A DNA stretch of 64,000 nt. Origin: an uncultured Acidobacteriia bacterium. Its GTDB lineage: Bacteria > Acidobacteriota > Terriglobia > Bryobacterales > Bryobacteraceae. Positions 24,262 through 33,316 of the stretch are shown piece by piece; position 1 is the stretch's first letter, and the number at the start of each line of letters is the position of its first letter. The stretch covers positions 1 to 64,000 of the forward strand of contig CAITIX010000318.1 of the NCBI GenBank assembly GCA_903892565.1, read 5' to 3'. A program made the position numbers and the translations under genes. The notes beneath the pieces were generated by a model. The model was given only the letters and a program-made list of their open reading frames with translations. It ran no database searches and had not been told where the DNA came from.

Positions 24262-25077
24262 CTAGTGATGATCTTTGGTGACAAGGTGCGAGAGATCGAG
24301 CTCCATGCAAGGGAGCGATTCGGCGAGCTCGGCTTTGGGATCCGGATTCAATGTGATCATGCGCCGATTCATCGTCCACGGCTTCAGCAGTACGTCGGAA
24401 TCTTCGATCGTGGCTTCCCACGTAATGGCGTCGCCGTCGCGATGCAGCCGCTCGATGACGTGCAAATTCTCGCTATGGAAATATCCGCCGATATCGAGCC
24501 AGCTGGTGTCATTGAATCCGATGCTATCCACGACGAGCGTGTCGCCCTCCCAATGGCCGACGGATTCACCCTTCCATGTCCCGTCCAGATCCTGCAGAGT
24601 TGTGTGCGCACGGCCATCCACCGGAATCACGCGGTAGGGATCGCCCCAACCCTGCGCCGGCGGACTGACGTAGAGGAACACGAGCTCCTTCGAGGTCTGC
24701 ACGATCTTCATCGGCGGGCCGATGCGCGGAACGCCGCCGGGCATGCATCCATACGAAGGGTCTTGATTGTTGCCGTCCTGGTCGAGTTGTTGGATCTTTT
24801 CCCAGAACTCGGGTTTATAGATGGGCTTGTTTTGATCGGCGCGCCGGACCAAGGCGCCGTCCCGTTCGAAATTCAAGAGACTTCCGCCACGCGAGGCCAG
24901 GTTCGCGGTGAGAGGGTCGGCGTCTTTCAAAAAAGGATTGAAGGCGTTGCCGTTCCATAGGCCGTTGAGATCCGGATGGCCGTCGGCCAGCAGCGGGGTG
25001 GATGCCTTGGAGCTTTGCGCGAGCGACAATGCTGCCCCAAAACACAGCGCCAAAGCGAGAGATGCAGCACGATTCAT
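24262..25077 (-). CDS. Exported protein of unknown tandem family, copy 3
   Basis: The mature protein follows a signal peptide (MNRAASLALALCFGAALSLA). Family signatures are DGHPDLNGLWNGN, LLNFERDGALVRR, YKPEFWEKIQQLDQDG, PSYGCMPGGVPRIGPP, DGTWKGESVGHWEGDTLV and FNDTSWLDIGGYFHSE. The C-terminus is LPCMELDLSHLVTKDHH. I know this style (TWKGxSxGxWEGDTLVVDTxGFND, then HSE, HVxER and a KPW) from a very large, uncharacterised secreted family in Acidobacteria and some Proteobacteria. Two Cys residues (in SYGCMP and LPCxExD) are kept in all three copies and could pair. ATG 25077 lies 1 nt after the stop of copy 2. Confidence 0.75.
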   Translation of the reverse strand: MNRAASLALALCFGAALSLAQSSKASTPLLADGHPDLNGLWNGNAFNPFLKDADPLTANLASRGGSLLNFERDGALVRRADQNKPIYKPEFWEKIQQLDQDGNNQDPSYGCMPGGVPRIGPPMKIVQTSKELVFLYVSPPAQGWGDPYRVIPVDGRAHTTLQDLDGTWKGESVGHWEGDTLVVDSIGFNDTSWLDIGGYFHSENLHVIERLHRDGDAITWEATIEDSDVLLKPWTMNRRMITLNPDPKAELAESLPCMELDLSHLVTKDHH

Positions 25078-25078
25078 G

Positions 25079-25918
25079 CTAGTGGTGTTCCTTCGTGACA
25101 AGATGCGATAGATCAAGTTCTACACAGGGTAGCGTTTCCACGAGCCAAGCCTTCGGATCCGCATTCATGCGCTGCACGCGGGGGTTCATAACCCACGGCT
25201 TCATCAGCACATCGGGATCCTCGACGGTGGCCTGCCAGATCAGCGAGTCGCCATCGCGCCGCACACGTTCGATCACATGCATGTTCTCGCTGTGGAAGTA
25301 GCCGCCGTAATCGAGCCAGCTCGTGTCGTTGAATCCAATGGTATCGATCACCAGCGTGTCGCCGTCCCAGCGGCCGATGGATTCGCCCTTCCACGTTCCG
25401 TCGAGATCCTGGATCGGCGTGTGTGTGCGGCCATCCGTGGGAATGACGCGGTACAGATCGCCCCAGCCACGTGCGGCAGGCGCGACATATAGGAAAAGGA
25501 TTTCCTTCGCCGTTTGCACAATCTTATCGGGAGGCCCCATGCGCGGGACTCCGGCGGGCATGCATCCGTAAGACGGATCTGCCTCGTTGCCGTTCTGATC
25601 GAGCTCCTGTACTTTCCCCCAGAATTCCGGTTTGTAGAGAGGGCGGTTCGGATCGGCGCGGCGGATGAGCGCTCCATCGCGTTCATAGTTGACCAGGCTA
25701 CCGTCGCGCGAAGGAAGATTCGTAATCGTGGGATCGGCTGAGGCAATGTGAGGGCCGGCTACTGTGGTGGCGTTCCACAAGCCGTTGAGATCCGGATGGC
25801 CATCCGCCATGCGCGGAACCGCAGGCGAGGTTTCCGTTTTCGCATTCGGACGCTGCGCCGCCATGGATGGCAACGCCACTATCGCGACGATCACGACGAC
25901 AATCACGGCGGCCTTCAT
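25079..25918 (-). CDS. Exported protein of unknown tandem family, copy 2
   Basis: The signal peptide is MKAAVIVVVIVAIVALPSMA. The domain is collinear with copies 1 and 3, with MADGHPDLNGLWNATTVAG, DGALIRRADPNRPLYKPEFW, PSYGCMPAGVPRMGPP, GTWKGESIGRWDGDTLVID and GYFHSENMHVIERVRR. It ends LPCVELDLSHLVTKEHH. ATG 25918 is preferred over the TTG five codons upstream, since it gives the better signal peptide; neither has a clear Shine-Dalgarno sequence. About 96 bp separate it from copy 1. The strong conservation of the C-terminal SHLVTKEHH shows that this His-rich tail is functional, perhaps in metal binding (inference). Confidence 0.75.
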   Translation of the reverse strand: MKAAVIVVVIVAIVALPSMAAQRPNAKTETSPAVPRMADGHPDLNGLWNATTVAGPHIASADPTITNLPSRDGSLVNYERDGALIRRADPNRPLYKPEFWGKVQELDQNGNEADPSYGCMPAGVPRMGPPDKIVQTAKEILFLYVAPAARGWGDLYRVIPTDGRTHTPIQDLDGTWKGESIGRWDGDTLVIDTIGFNDTSWLDYGGYFHSENMHVIERVRRDGDSLIWQATVEDPDVLMKPWVMNPRVQRMNADPKAWLVETLPCVELDLSHLVTKEHH

Positions 25919-26014
25919 GGCAACGAAGGGCAAACGAAACTGGAGCGCTGTGCGGATCAGGGTAAAACTCCTCTGAACAGTTTATACGGAACTGCGAGCG
26001 TTGGCCGAACTGGG

Positions 26015-26830
26015 CTAATGATGTTCTCGTGTCACCAGATGCGACAGATCCCGCTCGCTGCACGGCAGCGTTTCTTCGAGCGTCGCTTTCGGATCCGGGT
26101 TGCGCGCCAACTCCCGTGTGTCCATCGCCCAGGGCTTCACTAGAACCTCGGGATCCTCTACCGTCGCCTGCCACGTCAAGGTATCTCCGTTGCGACGCAG
26201 GCGCTCAATGACGCGCATATTCTCGCTGTGAAAATAGCCGCCGATATCGAGCCAGCTCGTGTCGTTAAAGCCAATCGTGTCGATCACCATCGTGTCTCCT
26301 TCCCAGTGTCCGATCGATTCGCCCTTCCATGTCCCGTCCAGATCCTTGAGCGGCGTGTGCGCGCGGCCGTCGAGCGAAACCACACGGTAGGTATCTTGCG
26401 GGCCCGCGTAAAAGAGCAGCAATTCGTCCGGTGTCTGCACAATCTTCATGGGAGGTCCCATGCGCGGAACTCCCAGCGGCATGCATCGATACGAGGGATC
26501 CTCCTCGTTGCCATCCTGATCGAGCTTCTGTACTTTCTCCCAGAACTCGGGCCGATAGATGGGCTTGTTCGGCTCCATGCGCCGGATCAACGCATTGTCA
26601 CGTTCGAAATTGACAAGCGTGCCTTCGCGGGCGGGAAGCAACAGGCCGACTTTTTCTCCGGAGGAAAGAGTTCGCGGGACAATCGCTCCGTTCCAAACGC
26701 CGCTCAGGTTGGGAACTGCCGTCGCTTTGCGGGGCGCAGTTGCGGACGTCTGCGAGAGCGCAGGCGCGGCCAAGGCGCAAGCAGCGATGAAGCATCGCAG
26801 AAGCGAACGATTTAAAACCCGGTAGTGCAA
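26015..26830 (-). CDS. Exported protein of unknown tandem family, copy 1
   Basis: This is the first of the three paralogues in the direction of transcription. It has VPNLSGVWNGAIVP, LVNFERDNALIRRMEPNKP, YRPEFWEKVQKLDQDG, PSYRCMPLGVPRMGPP, DGTWKGESIGHWEGDTMVID and LPCSERDLSHLVTREHH. I selected TTG 26830 because a perfect GGGAGGG (26843-26837) stands 6 nt before it, and the following sequence is a good signal peptide (SLLRCFIAACALAAPALSQ). A GTG at 26848 would place that ribosome-binding site inside the gene. It lacks the PPAQGWGDP-like loop before the YRV strand that copies 2 and 3 have (SPPAQGWGD/APAARGWGD). Only 33 bp separate it from the DUF6152 gene. Confidence 0.75.
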   Translation of the reverse strand: MHYRVLNRSLLRCFIAACALAAPALSQTSATAPRKATAVPNLSGVWNGAIVPRTLSSGEKVGLLLPAREGTLVNFERDNALIRRMEPNKPIYRPEFWEKVQKLDQDGNEEDPSYRCMPLGVPRMGPPMKIVQTPDELLLFYAGPQDTYRVVSLDGRAHTPLKDLDGTWKGESIGHWEGDTMVIDTIGFNDTSWLDIGGYFHSENMRVIERLRRNGDTLTWQATVEDPEVLVKPWAMDTRELARNPDPKATLEETLPCSERDLSHLVTREHH

Positions 26831-26863
26831 GTGTGGCCCTCCCGGCACCGGTGCCCGTGCGAC

Positions 26864-27271
26864 TTACTTCGCGTTCGGATCGTCGGTCCAAATGGTAAAG
26901 ACGCGGCCATCGGACATGGTAATTGTCTTGACGAGGCCAAGGTCGGTGCCGTCTTTGGCGAGAACGCCGTTGACCGTGATCGTGTCGCCTGCTTTGAGGC
27001 CGCCCCGATCACCGCGGCTGATTCCCGCTTTGCGCAGCGCGCCGGGGCCGGCCATTTCGAAGGCCCACTTCTTGACCTTGCCGGAAGGATCCTTCACATC
27101 AATAAAGAGGTATGAGTGCGGATTGATCCACTCCACTTTGGTGACCGTGCCGTTGAGCTGGATGGGTTTTTCCAAATCAAACTGCGCCTGCACGGAATGG
27201 TGCGCCAGCAGTGGCACCGCGAAAATACAAAGCCCACCCAATGTCAAAAGCCGCGTAAGTCGCAAAATCAT
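26864..27271 (-). CDS. DUF6152 family exported protein
   Basis: The 135-residue protein has a signal peptide (LRLTRLLTLGGLCIFAVPLLA). The mature N-terminus has a His pair (HHSVQAQFDLEKPIQLNG). The family core follows: TVTKVEWINPHSYLFIDV, KKWAFEMAGPGAL and GDTITVNGVLAKDG. It probably adopts a small OB-like beta barrel. DUF6152 proteins are common in Acidobacteria and Proteobacteria, often next to the TWKGxSxG secreted family. The function is unknown, though a copper or other metal role has been suggested to me by the HH and NPH motifs (inference). The start is ATG 27271, with AGAGG 9 nt upstream. It is the first gene of the five-gene operon. Confidence 0.82.
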   Translation of the reverse strand: MILRLTRLLTLGGLCIFAVPLLAHHSVQAQFDLEKPIQLNGTVTKVEWINPHSYLFIDVKDPSGKVKKWAFEMAGPGALRKAGISRGDRGGLKAGDTITVNGVLAKDGTDLGLVKTITMSDGRVFTIWTDDPNAK

Positions 27272-27379
27272 TTCCCTCAACCTCTCTAATAGGGGTTAAC
27301 AAACGGGGCGGGGGCTGTCAAGCCTATGCGCGTCCGTTGCGACTGTCATTATATAGGACAGTTTCGCGAAACGAACCTA

Positions 27380-29971
27380 GTGCTCTCTTCGAATCCCATC
27401 GCACTCACGCCCGGAACCATCGTCGCCGCTAGCGCGCAAGCAAGCCGCCAGTTGCATCGCGATTACGATCGTGCGCGCCAGGCCGAGGGCCGCGCCGTGT
27501 GGGACTCGCCCGATATTTTGCCGCGCGACGCCTGGATGCGCAGAATGTGGCAGGAGTGCGCGTGGAAAGATCCTTCCAAGACGCCGGTCCTGTTGACGCG
27601 CTGGCAGGAACTCGCGTTATGGGAAGAATCCATCGCGTCGATCGAGCGGGACATTCTGCTGAACTCCAGTGCGACGGCCGGGATGGCGTCGCAAGCCTGG
27701 GAGCTCCTTCATTCGTGGGTTTATATGGGGGAAGCGCCGCTCGATTTCACGGCGTTCGACGCGTCCGAAGACAGCGAGGCGTTTCGTTCGTGGATGTCCC
27801 GCGTGCGCAAGAAGCTCCGTGAGCGGGATTGGATTACACGCGCGGAGTTGCCCGATGCCTTGCGTGCGCGCGTTAGCTTAGACGTGGCGTTAGCCGCCGT
27901 GCCCCTGACGCTTTTTGGATTCGACGAACTTTCTCCGGCCGATCGTCGCTTGTTCGATGCTTGCGGCGTTCACGAAGTTGCGCCACTACCCTTGCACTCG
28001 CACGTCGCACAGATGGCTTGTCGCGATGCCGCCGATGAATGGACCAGGGCCGCCGCTTGGGCGCGCAAAACGCTGGAGCGACAACCTGGCGCACAAATCG
28101 GGATACTCATTCCGGGCTTGGCTCCGGTGGTTGCCACCGTGGAGCGAATCTTCGACGACGTCCTGCATCCGTCGTTTGGATTTGCAGAGCAGGACTGCGG
28201 TGGTCGCAAAGCGTTTGCTATTTCCGCGGGCGAATCGTTGGCCACCTGCCCGATGATCGCGGCGGCATTATCGATTCTGCGCCTCGTCAACGGATTGCCG
28301 CGCGAAGAAGCGGCCCCATTGTGGAGATCGCCATTCCTGGGTATCGACGCGGAAGAAGGCGCAAAGCTCGACGTGGAGCTTCGGCTTAAGAATGCGGACG
28401 ACATTCGTTTGACGAGGCATCCCGTGGAGCGCCGCTTTCCCGCGCTGGCCGCGGCAGCGCGAGCACTGCCGGAACGCGCAAAGCCCAGCGCGTGGAGTAG
28501 CGAATTCTCACGGCTGCTGAAGTCCGCCGGCTGGCCTGGCCCCCGCACGCTCACGTCGCAGGAATATCAAACGCTGGAAGCGTGGAAAGACTTGCTCTCG
28601 GAGTTCGCGCAACTGGACATCGTGATGGATTCCCTTTCCTGCGCATCCGCCGTATCGCGGCTGGAGCGAATGGCCGCGGCCGGCACTGCGCCAGCGCATG
28701 CGGACTCGGAGCCCGTGCAGATCCTCGATCTGGCGCATTCGGAAGGCACGCGCTTTGATGCGTTGTGGATCGCCGGATTACACGCAGCGGCTTGGCCGCA
28801 GCGCGCCAAACCGAATCCGTTCCTTCCGCTGGCCCTGCAGCGGCGGATGGGAATGCCGGGATCTTCCGCCGATCGCGAATTTGAAGCGGCGAGGCGTGTT
28901 GTCAATCGGCTGTTTTACTCGGCCTCTGAAGTGGTTTGCAGCTATCCGGCGCACGCGGCAGGTGAGGATCGGCAACCCAGTCCATTCATAGCGTTGCTGC
29001 CTTCGTTGCAGGAGTCCTATGCGGCCGATACTGCCGCCAGCCGTGTGTTCGCGATGGCGCCGCGCCTGGAACCCAGGCCCGTGGAAGCGAATCTGTCACT
29101 GCCGGAAGGCGAAGTGCAACGCGGAGGATCCCAGGTCCTGGCCGATCAGTCTGCCTGTCCTTTCCGTGCGTTCGCGGTTCATCGTCTGCGCGCCAAAGAG
29201 TTGGGCGAGCCGGATGTCGGCTTGGCTGCCTTGGATCGCGGGAACCTGGCCCATCGCGTGTTGCAGCTTCTGTGGGACGATCTGCAAACGCAGGCGAATC
29301 TCCTGGCGTTGCCGTCGGATGAACTGGAGCGCCGGAGTCGCTCGTACGTTGAGCGAGCGTTGCAGGAATACGTCGCGAAACAGGAAGCCTCTGTTGCACT
29401 CGAAACGTTTCGGCACTTGGAGCAGGGGCGCTTGGAAAGCCTTGTGCGGAGGTGGCTGGAGGAAGTAGAAATAAAGCGCCCGCCCTTTCGCGTCATTGAT
29501 CGCGAGAAAGACAGGCGCGTGACTGTCGAGGGGTTGCAGTTGGAACTTCGCGTCGATCGCATCGATCACTATGATGGCGACGGTTCCGGTGCCGGCGCGC
29601 ACGCGATCATCGACTACAAAACGTCGAAACAGCTCAGCACAAATATGTGGCTCGGGGATCGTCCGGAAGCGCCGCAACTTCCGCTATATGCCGTCACCAG
29701 CCTGACCAGCGGGCTGTTGATCTCGGAAATTGCGTTTGGACAGCTGACCACAGGTTCCGTGGCTTGGAAATCGGTGCAGGGCGCCGAGCTCCAGCAGCAT
29801 CTTCCGCAATGGCGCGCCGTAGTGCATAAGCTCGCGCGGGATTTCCGGCAAGGCCACGCCGAGGTGGATCCACGAGAGAAGCCGAATCCCTGCGAACGAT
29901 GCAAGCTTCATGCGCTCTGTCGCGTGCGGGAATGGAAGCTGGAATCGCTCGAGGAGGCTGACGATGAGTAG
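27380..29971 (+). CDS. AddB-like DNA-repair nuclease with Fe-S cluster motif
   Basis: The C-terminal 300 residues form a PD-(D/E)XK nuclease of the RecB/AddB type: DRGNLAHRVLQLLW, LRVDRIDHYDGDG, HAIIDYKTSKQ and PQLPLYAVTS. Four Cys residues match the AddB iron-sulfur cage: one in QSACPFRAFA before the nuclease and three in CERCKLHALC (C-x2-C-x5-C) after it. The N-terminal part resembles a degenerate UvrD-like module without a Walker A motif. The length (about 863 aa) and layout match the 900-aa 'probable DNA repair protein' family related to AddB. It should work with the next gene in double-strand-break end resection. GTG 27380 is a tentative start; ATG 27326 is also open. The stop overlaps the next start by 8 bp. 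Confidence 0.85.
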   Translation: MLSSNPIALTPGTIVAASAQASRQLHRDYDRARQAEGRAVWDSPDILPRDAWMRRMWQECAWKDPSKTPVLLTRWQELALWEESIASIERDILLNSSATAGMASQAWELLHSWVYMGEAPLDFTAFDASEDSEAFRSWMSRVRKKLRERDWITRAELPDALRARVSLDVALAAVPLTLFGFDELSPADRRLFDACGVHEVAPLPLHSHVAQMACRDAADEWTRAAAWARKTLERQPGAQIGILIPGLAPVVATVERIFDDVLHPSFGFAEQDCGGRKAFAISAGESLATCPMIAAALSILRLVNGLPREEAAPLWRSPFLGIDAEEGAKLDVELRLKNADDIRLTRHPVERRFPALAAAARALPERAKPSAWSSEFSRLLKSAGWPGPRTLTSQEYQTLEAWKDLLSEFAQLDIVMDSLSCASAVSRLERMAAAGTAPAHADSEPVQILDLAHSEGTRFDALWIAGLHAAAWPQRAKPNPFLPLALQRRMGMPGSSADREFEAARRVVNRLFYSASEVVCSYPAHAAGEDRQPSPFIALLPSLQESYAADTAASRVFAMAPRLEPRPVEANLSLPEGEVQRGGSQVLADQSACPFRAFAVHRLRAKELGEPDVGLAALDRGNLAHRVLQLLWDDLQTQANLLALPSDELERRSRSYVERALQEYVAKQEASVALETFRHLEQGRLESLVRRWLEEVEIKRPPFRVIDREKDRRVTVEGLQLELRVDRIDHYDGDGSGAGAHAIIDYKTSKQLSTNMWLGDRPEAPQLPLYAVTSLTSGLLISEIAFGQLTTGSVAWKSVQGAELQQHLPQWRAVVHKLARDFRQGHAEVDPREKPNPCERCKLHALCRVREWKLESLEEADDE

Positions 29972-32900
29972 TCCCGCTTATCGCCCTTCGCCTGATGAGG
30001 CCCAGCGCAGGGAAGCAATCGATCCCCACAAATCGTTCCTGGTGCAGGCGCCCGCAGGCTCTGGCAAAACGGAATTGTTGATGCAACGGTTCCTGTGCTT
30101 GCTTGCGCAAGTGGAGCGCCCCGAGTCCATCGTTGCGATCACCTTCACGCGCAAAGCCGCCGGCGAAATGGTGCAGCGGATCCTCAAGGCCTTACGCGAT
30201 GCGCGGGACGAAGCGCAGCCAGGAGATCGATCCCGTGAGCGTAAGCCGCATGAACAGTTCACTCGTTCGCTCGCCCAAGCCGCATTGCAGAGGGATCGCG
30301 AACAAGGGTGGAATTTATTGGATCATCCCGCGCGCTTGCGCGTGCAGACGATCGATTCGCTGTGCGTCGCGATCGCCGCCGAGATGCCCTGGCTTGCGCG
30401 TCTGGGCGGAATGCCCGGCATTGAGGAAAAGGCTGGCGATCTCTATAACGAAGCGGCCAGGCGCACCGTTTTACTCGCGGGCGACTCCGAGCATGGCGGA
30501 GCGATTTCCGGACTGCTCCGCCAGGTGGACAACGATGCGGCGCGTGCTCGTGATCTGATCGCCTCGCAGCTGCGTACGCGCGAGCAGTGGATGCCGCTCT
30601 TCATTGCCGCGTCGCAGCAGTCTGCCCGCGAACTATTGGAAGAAGCCTTGCGGCGCCTGTCGGAACGAACGTGCGCAGCGGCCGCTCGGCTGGTTCCGCT
30701 GGAAACGCGAGAACAGTGGATGGATCTCGCGCGCTTCAAGGGCCACCCGGTAGTGTCTTGGCCCACGGAGCGAGTGGAGTGGGAGCCGCTTCTTGAGCTC
30801 GTCCTAAAAAAAGACGGCAGCTTGCGCAAGCGCTTTACGACGACCGAAGGTTTTCCGTCCGGCAATCCTGTGCGCAAACAGCAAGTCAACGCGCTCGCGG
30901 AGACGCTGGCCAGTATTCCGGGACTGCCGGATGCGCTCGCCGATCTTCGTGACGTTCCGCCCGTGCGCTATTCCGACCAGCAATGGCAGGCCACGTTGGC
31001 TCTCCTCGATTCGTTGAAATTGGCCGTCGGGCAATTGCGCGAAGTCTTCCGTGAACAAGGGGTCGCCGATTTTGCGGAGATCGGAATGGCTGCGCGCCAC
31101 GCTCTCGGCGATGACGAGCAAGCCACAGAGCTCGCCTTCCATTTGGATTCGCGCATCGATCATTTACTGGTTGACGAATTTCAAGACACGTCACGCGGGC
31201 AGCTCGATTTGGTTTGTCGACTCATCGCGAATTGGACGCCGGGGGATGGGCGCACGCTTTTCCTGGTGGGCGATCCCATGCAGTCGATTTATCGCTTCCG
31301 CCAAGCTGAGGTCGGCATCTTTTGGGAGACGCGAGAACGCGGCATCGGTCACTTGCGGCCCAATCCATTGAGCTTGATCTCGAACTATCGTTCGCATCCG
31401 GGCCTCGTAGGCCGCGTGAACGCAATCTTTGAACAGCTGTTTCCAGAGCAGGAGGATTCGGCGGTCGGCGCGGTCCCGTTTCATGCGTCGGAGGCTTTTA
31501 ACACGGTGGTCCGCGGCGGAGTAACGGTTCACGGATTCCTCACGGGCGAGGATCACAGGGAAGCGGAACGTGTTGTGGCGCTAATCCGGCAGGCGCAAGA
31601 GCAAGCGCCGGAACAAACTATCGCCGTTCTGGTGCGCGCCCGCACGCATTTGCCGTGGATTGTGGATGCGCTGAAGTCCGCCCAGATGCCATTTCAAGCC
31701 GTGGATATTGATCCACTCGCGCAGCGGACTGTCGTTTTGGATTTGCTCGCGTTGACGCGTGCGATGTTGCATCGCGCCGATCGCATCGCTTGGCTTGCGG
31801 TGTTGCGTGCGCCGTGGTGCGGCCTGCAACTCGTCGATCTGGAAAAGCTGAGCCGCGGAGAAACATCCATTTGGAGTGCTCTCCAAGATACGAGCGCTCT
31901 CACCGAAGATGGACAGGCGCGGGCCGGCAAACTGCGCGATGTTTTGGGCGCCGCGTTTGAAGAGCGTGCGCGCTGGCCTCTGCGCCGCTGGGTGGAGCGC
32001 GTGTGGATCGAACTCGGAGGTCCTGCATGCCTTGCGGCCGATGCCAGTGCATTTGCAGATGCCCGTGCCTACTTCGATCATTTGGAAACGTATCAATCCG
32101 GGTCCGATCTGGTGGACTTGCCGCAGTTCGAGGCCGGGCTTGCCGAGCTCTATGCGCAGCCCGATCCTCATGCGACTGAGCGCCTACAGATCATGACGAT
32201 TCACAAAGCCAAGGGCCTGGAATTCGATACCGTGATCGTCGCCGGCCTGGGACGCACGGAGAAGGCCGATGATCGGCAGCTTGTCTTGTTTCACGAATGG
32301 GGCGAGGCGGACGAAGTCGAGCGTTTGATCGCTCCGATTCCGGAGCAAAGCGTGCCGGAGCCGGACGCCAAAGATCCGCTATACAGCTATTTAAGGGACC
32401 AGGACAAGCGCAAGAGCAGACTGGAAAGAGTCCGCTTGTTGTACGTGGCGGCCACGCGTGCGAAGCAGAACCTGCATTTTTTGGGGCAAGTGAAAGTCAG
32501 TAAGAAAGGGCTGTCGCCGGATTCGCGATCCATGCTCGCGGATTTGTGGCGCGCGTTGACCGAAGAAGAGCGTGCACGCTTCGCGGCGTCCAACGATGTT
32601 GCGTCAAGTGCAGTCGCGCCCGCCGGATCCATCGACCTTGACGCGAATCCTGAACCGTCCATTCGCTTGTCGCGGTTGCCTCGTTCCTGGATGCCGCCCC
32701 TGCTGCCCGCAAACTTGTCCCAAGGGCCTCCGTTGCAACGCGCGCACGAGCCTACGTTCGAATGGGTCGGCGATAGCCTGCGCATCGCGGGCACCGTGGT
32801 GCACGAGCTGTTGCGGCGAGTTCCCGATGGACGCCGCGCCTCGGACACGGCCATGGACATTCCGGCACCGTCAGTCCTGCGCCGTTTGCTGGCGCACGCA

Positions 32901-33287
32901 GGCGTGCTCCCCTCGGAGATGACGATGACCCTGCGCCGCGTGACCGAAGCGCTCGGTCGCATGCAAAAGAGTGACCGCGCCCGTTGGATTCTCGAAGATC
33001 ATCGGGACGCTCGCGCGGAGTACGCCATCAGCGGCGTCGAGAAGGGCGAATTCATCCGAGGCAAGGTGGATCGCACGTTCATCGATCAGCACGGCACGCG
33101 TTGGATTGTCGATTTCAAGACCAGTATTCACGAAGGCGGCGCGCTGGAGGATTTTCTCGATGAACAACAACGTCGCTATCGGGAGCAATTGGAGCGCTAT
33201 GCGCGATTGCTTGCGCCCCTGGGGCAGCCTGTCCGCGTGGGCCTGTATTTCCCGCTGCTCGACGAATGGCGGGAGTGGGCCCCTTGA
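29964..33287 (+). CDS. AddA-like UvrD-family helicase-nuclease
   Basis: The 1107-residue protein carries all superfamily 1A helicase motifs. These are QAPAGSGKTELLM (Walker A), AITFTRKAAGEM, HLLVDEFQDTS (Walker B), LVGDPMQSIYRFRQAEV, LISNYRSHPGLV, MTIHKAKGLEFDTVIVAG and LLYVAATRAKQNLHF. The C-terminal 200 residues form a RecB-like nuclease: IAGTVVHELLRR, GKVDRTFIDQ, WIVDFKTSIHEG and REQLERYARLL. The enzyme unwinds and degrades broken DNA ends before RecA loading, with the AddB-like partner encoded just upstream. GGAGG lies 7 nt before ATG 29964. The pair therefore forms an AddAB-type complex; no recC or recD gene is nearby. Confidence 0.93.
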   Translation: MSSPAYRPSPDEAQRREAIDPHKSFLVQAPAGSGKTELLMQRFLCLLAQVERPESIVAITFTRKAAGEMVQRILKALRDARDEAQPGDRSRERKPHEQFTRSLAQAALQRDREQGWNLLDHPARLRVQTIDSLCVAIAAEMPWLARLGGMPGIEEKAGDLYNEAARRTVLLAGDSEHGGAISGLLRQVDNDAARARDLIASQLRTREQWMPLFIAASQQSARELLEEALRRLSERTCAAAARLVPLETREQWMDLARFKGHPVVSWPTERVEWEPLLELVLKKDGSLRKRFTTTEGFPSGNPVRKQQVNALAETLASIPGLPDALADLRDVPPVRYSDQQWQATLALLDSLKLAVGQLREVFREQGVADFAEIGMAARHALGDDEQATELAFHLDSRIDHLLVDEFQDTSRGQLDLVCRLIANWTPGDGRTLFLVGDPMQSIYRFRQAEVGIFWETRERGIGHLRPNPLSLISNYRSHPGLVGRVNAIFEQLFPEQEDSAVGAVPFHASEAFNTVVRGGVTVHGFLTGEDHREAERVVALIRQAQEQAPEQTIAVLVRARTHLPWIVDALKSAQMPFQAVDIDPLAQRTVVLDLLALTRAMLHRADRIAWLAVLRAPWCGLQLVDLEKLSRGETSIWSALQDTSALTEDGQARAGKLRDVLGAAFEERARWPLRRWVERVWIELGGPACLAADASAFADARAYFDHLETYQSGSDLVDLPQFEAGLAELYAQPDPHATERLQIMTIHKAKGLEFDTVIVAGLGRTEKADDRQLVLFHEWGEADEVERLIAPIPEQSVPEPDAKDPLYSYLRDQDKRKSRLERVRLLYVAATRAKQNLHFLGQVKVSKKGLSPDSRSMLADLWRALTEEERARFAASNDVASSAVAPAGSIDLDANPEPSIRLSRLPRSWMPPLLPANLSQGPPLQRAHEPTFEWVGDSLRIAGTVVHELLRRVPDGRRASDTAMDIPAPSVLRRLLAHAGVLPSEMTMTLRRVTEALGRMQKSDRARWILEDHRDARAEYAISGVEKGEFIRGKVDRTFIDQHGTRWIVDFKTSIHEGGALEDFLDEQQRRYREQLERYARLLAPLGQPVRVGLYFPLLDEWREWAP

Positions 33288-33316
33288 TAGAAGGCGCGTG
33301 ATCCGCCTGCATCTAC

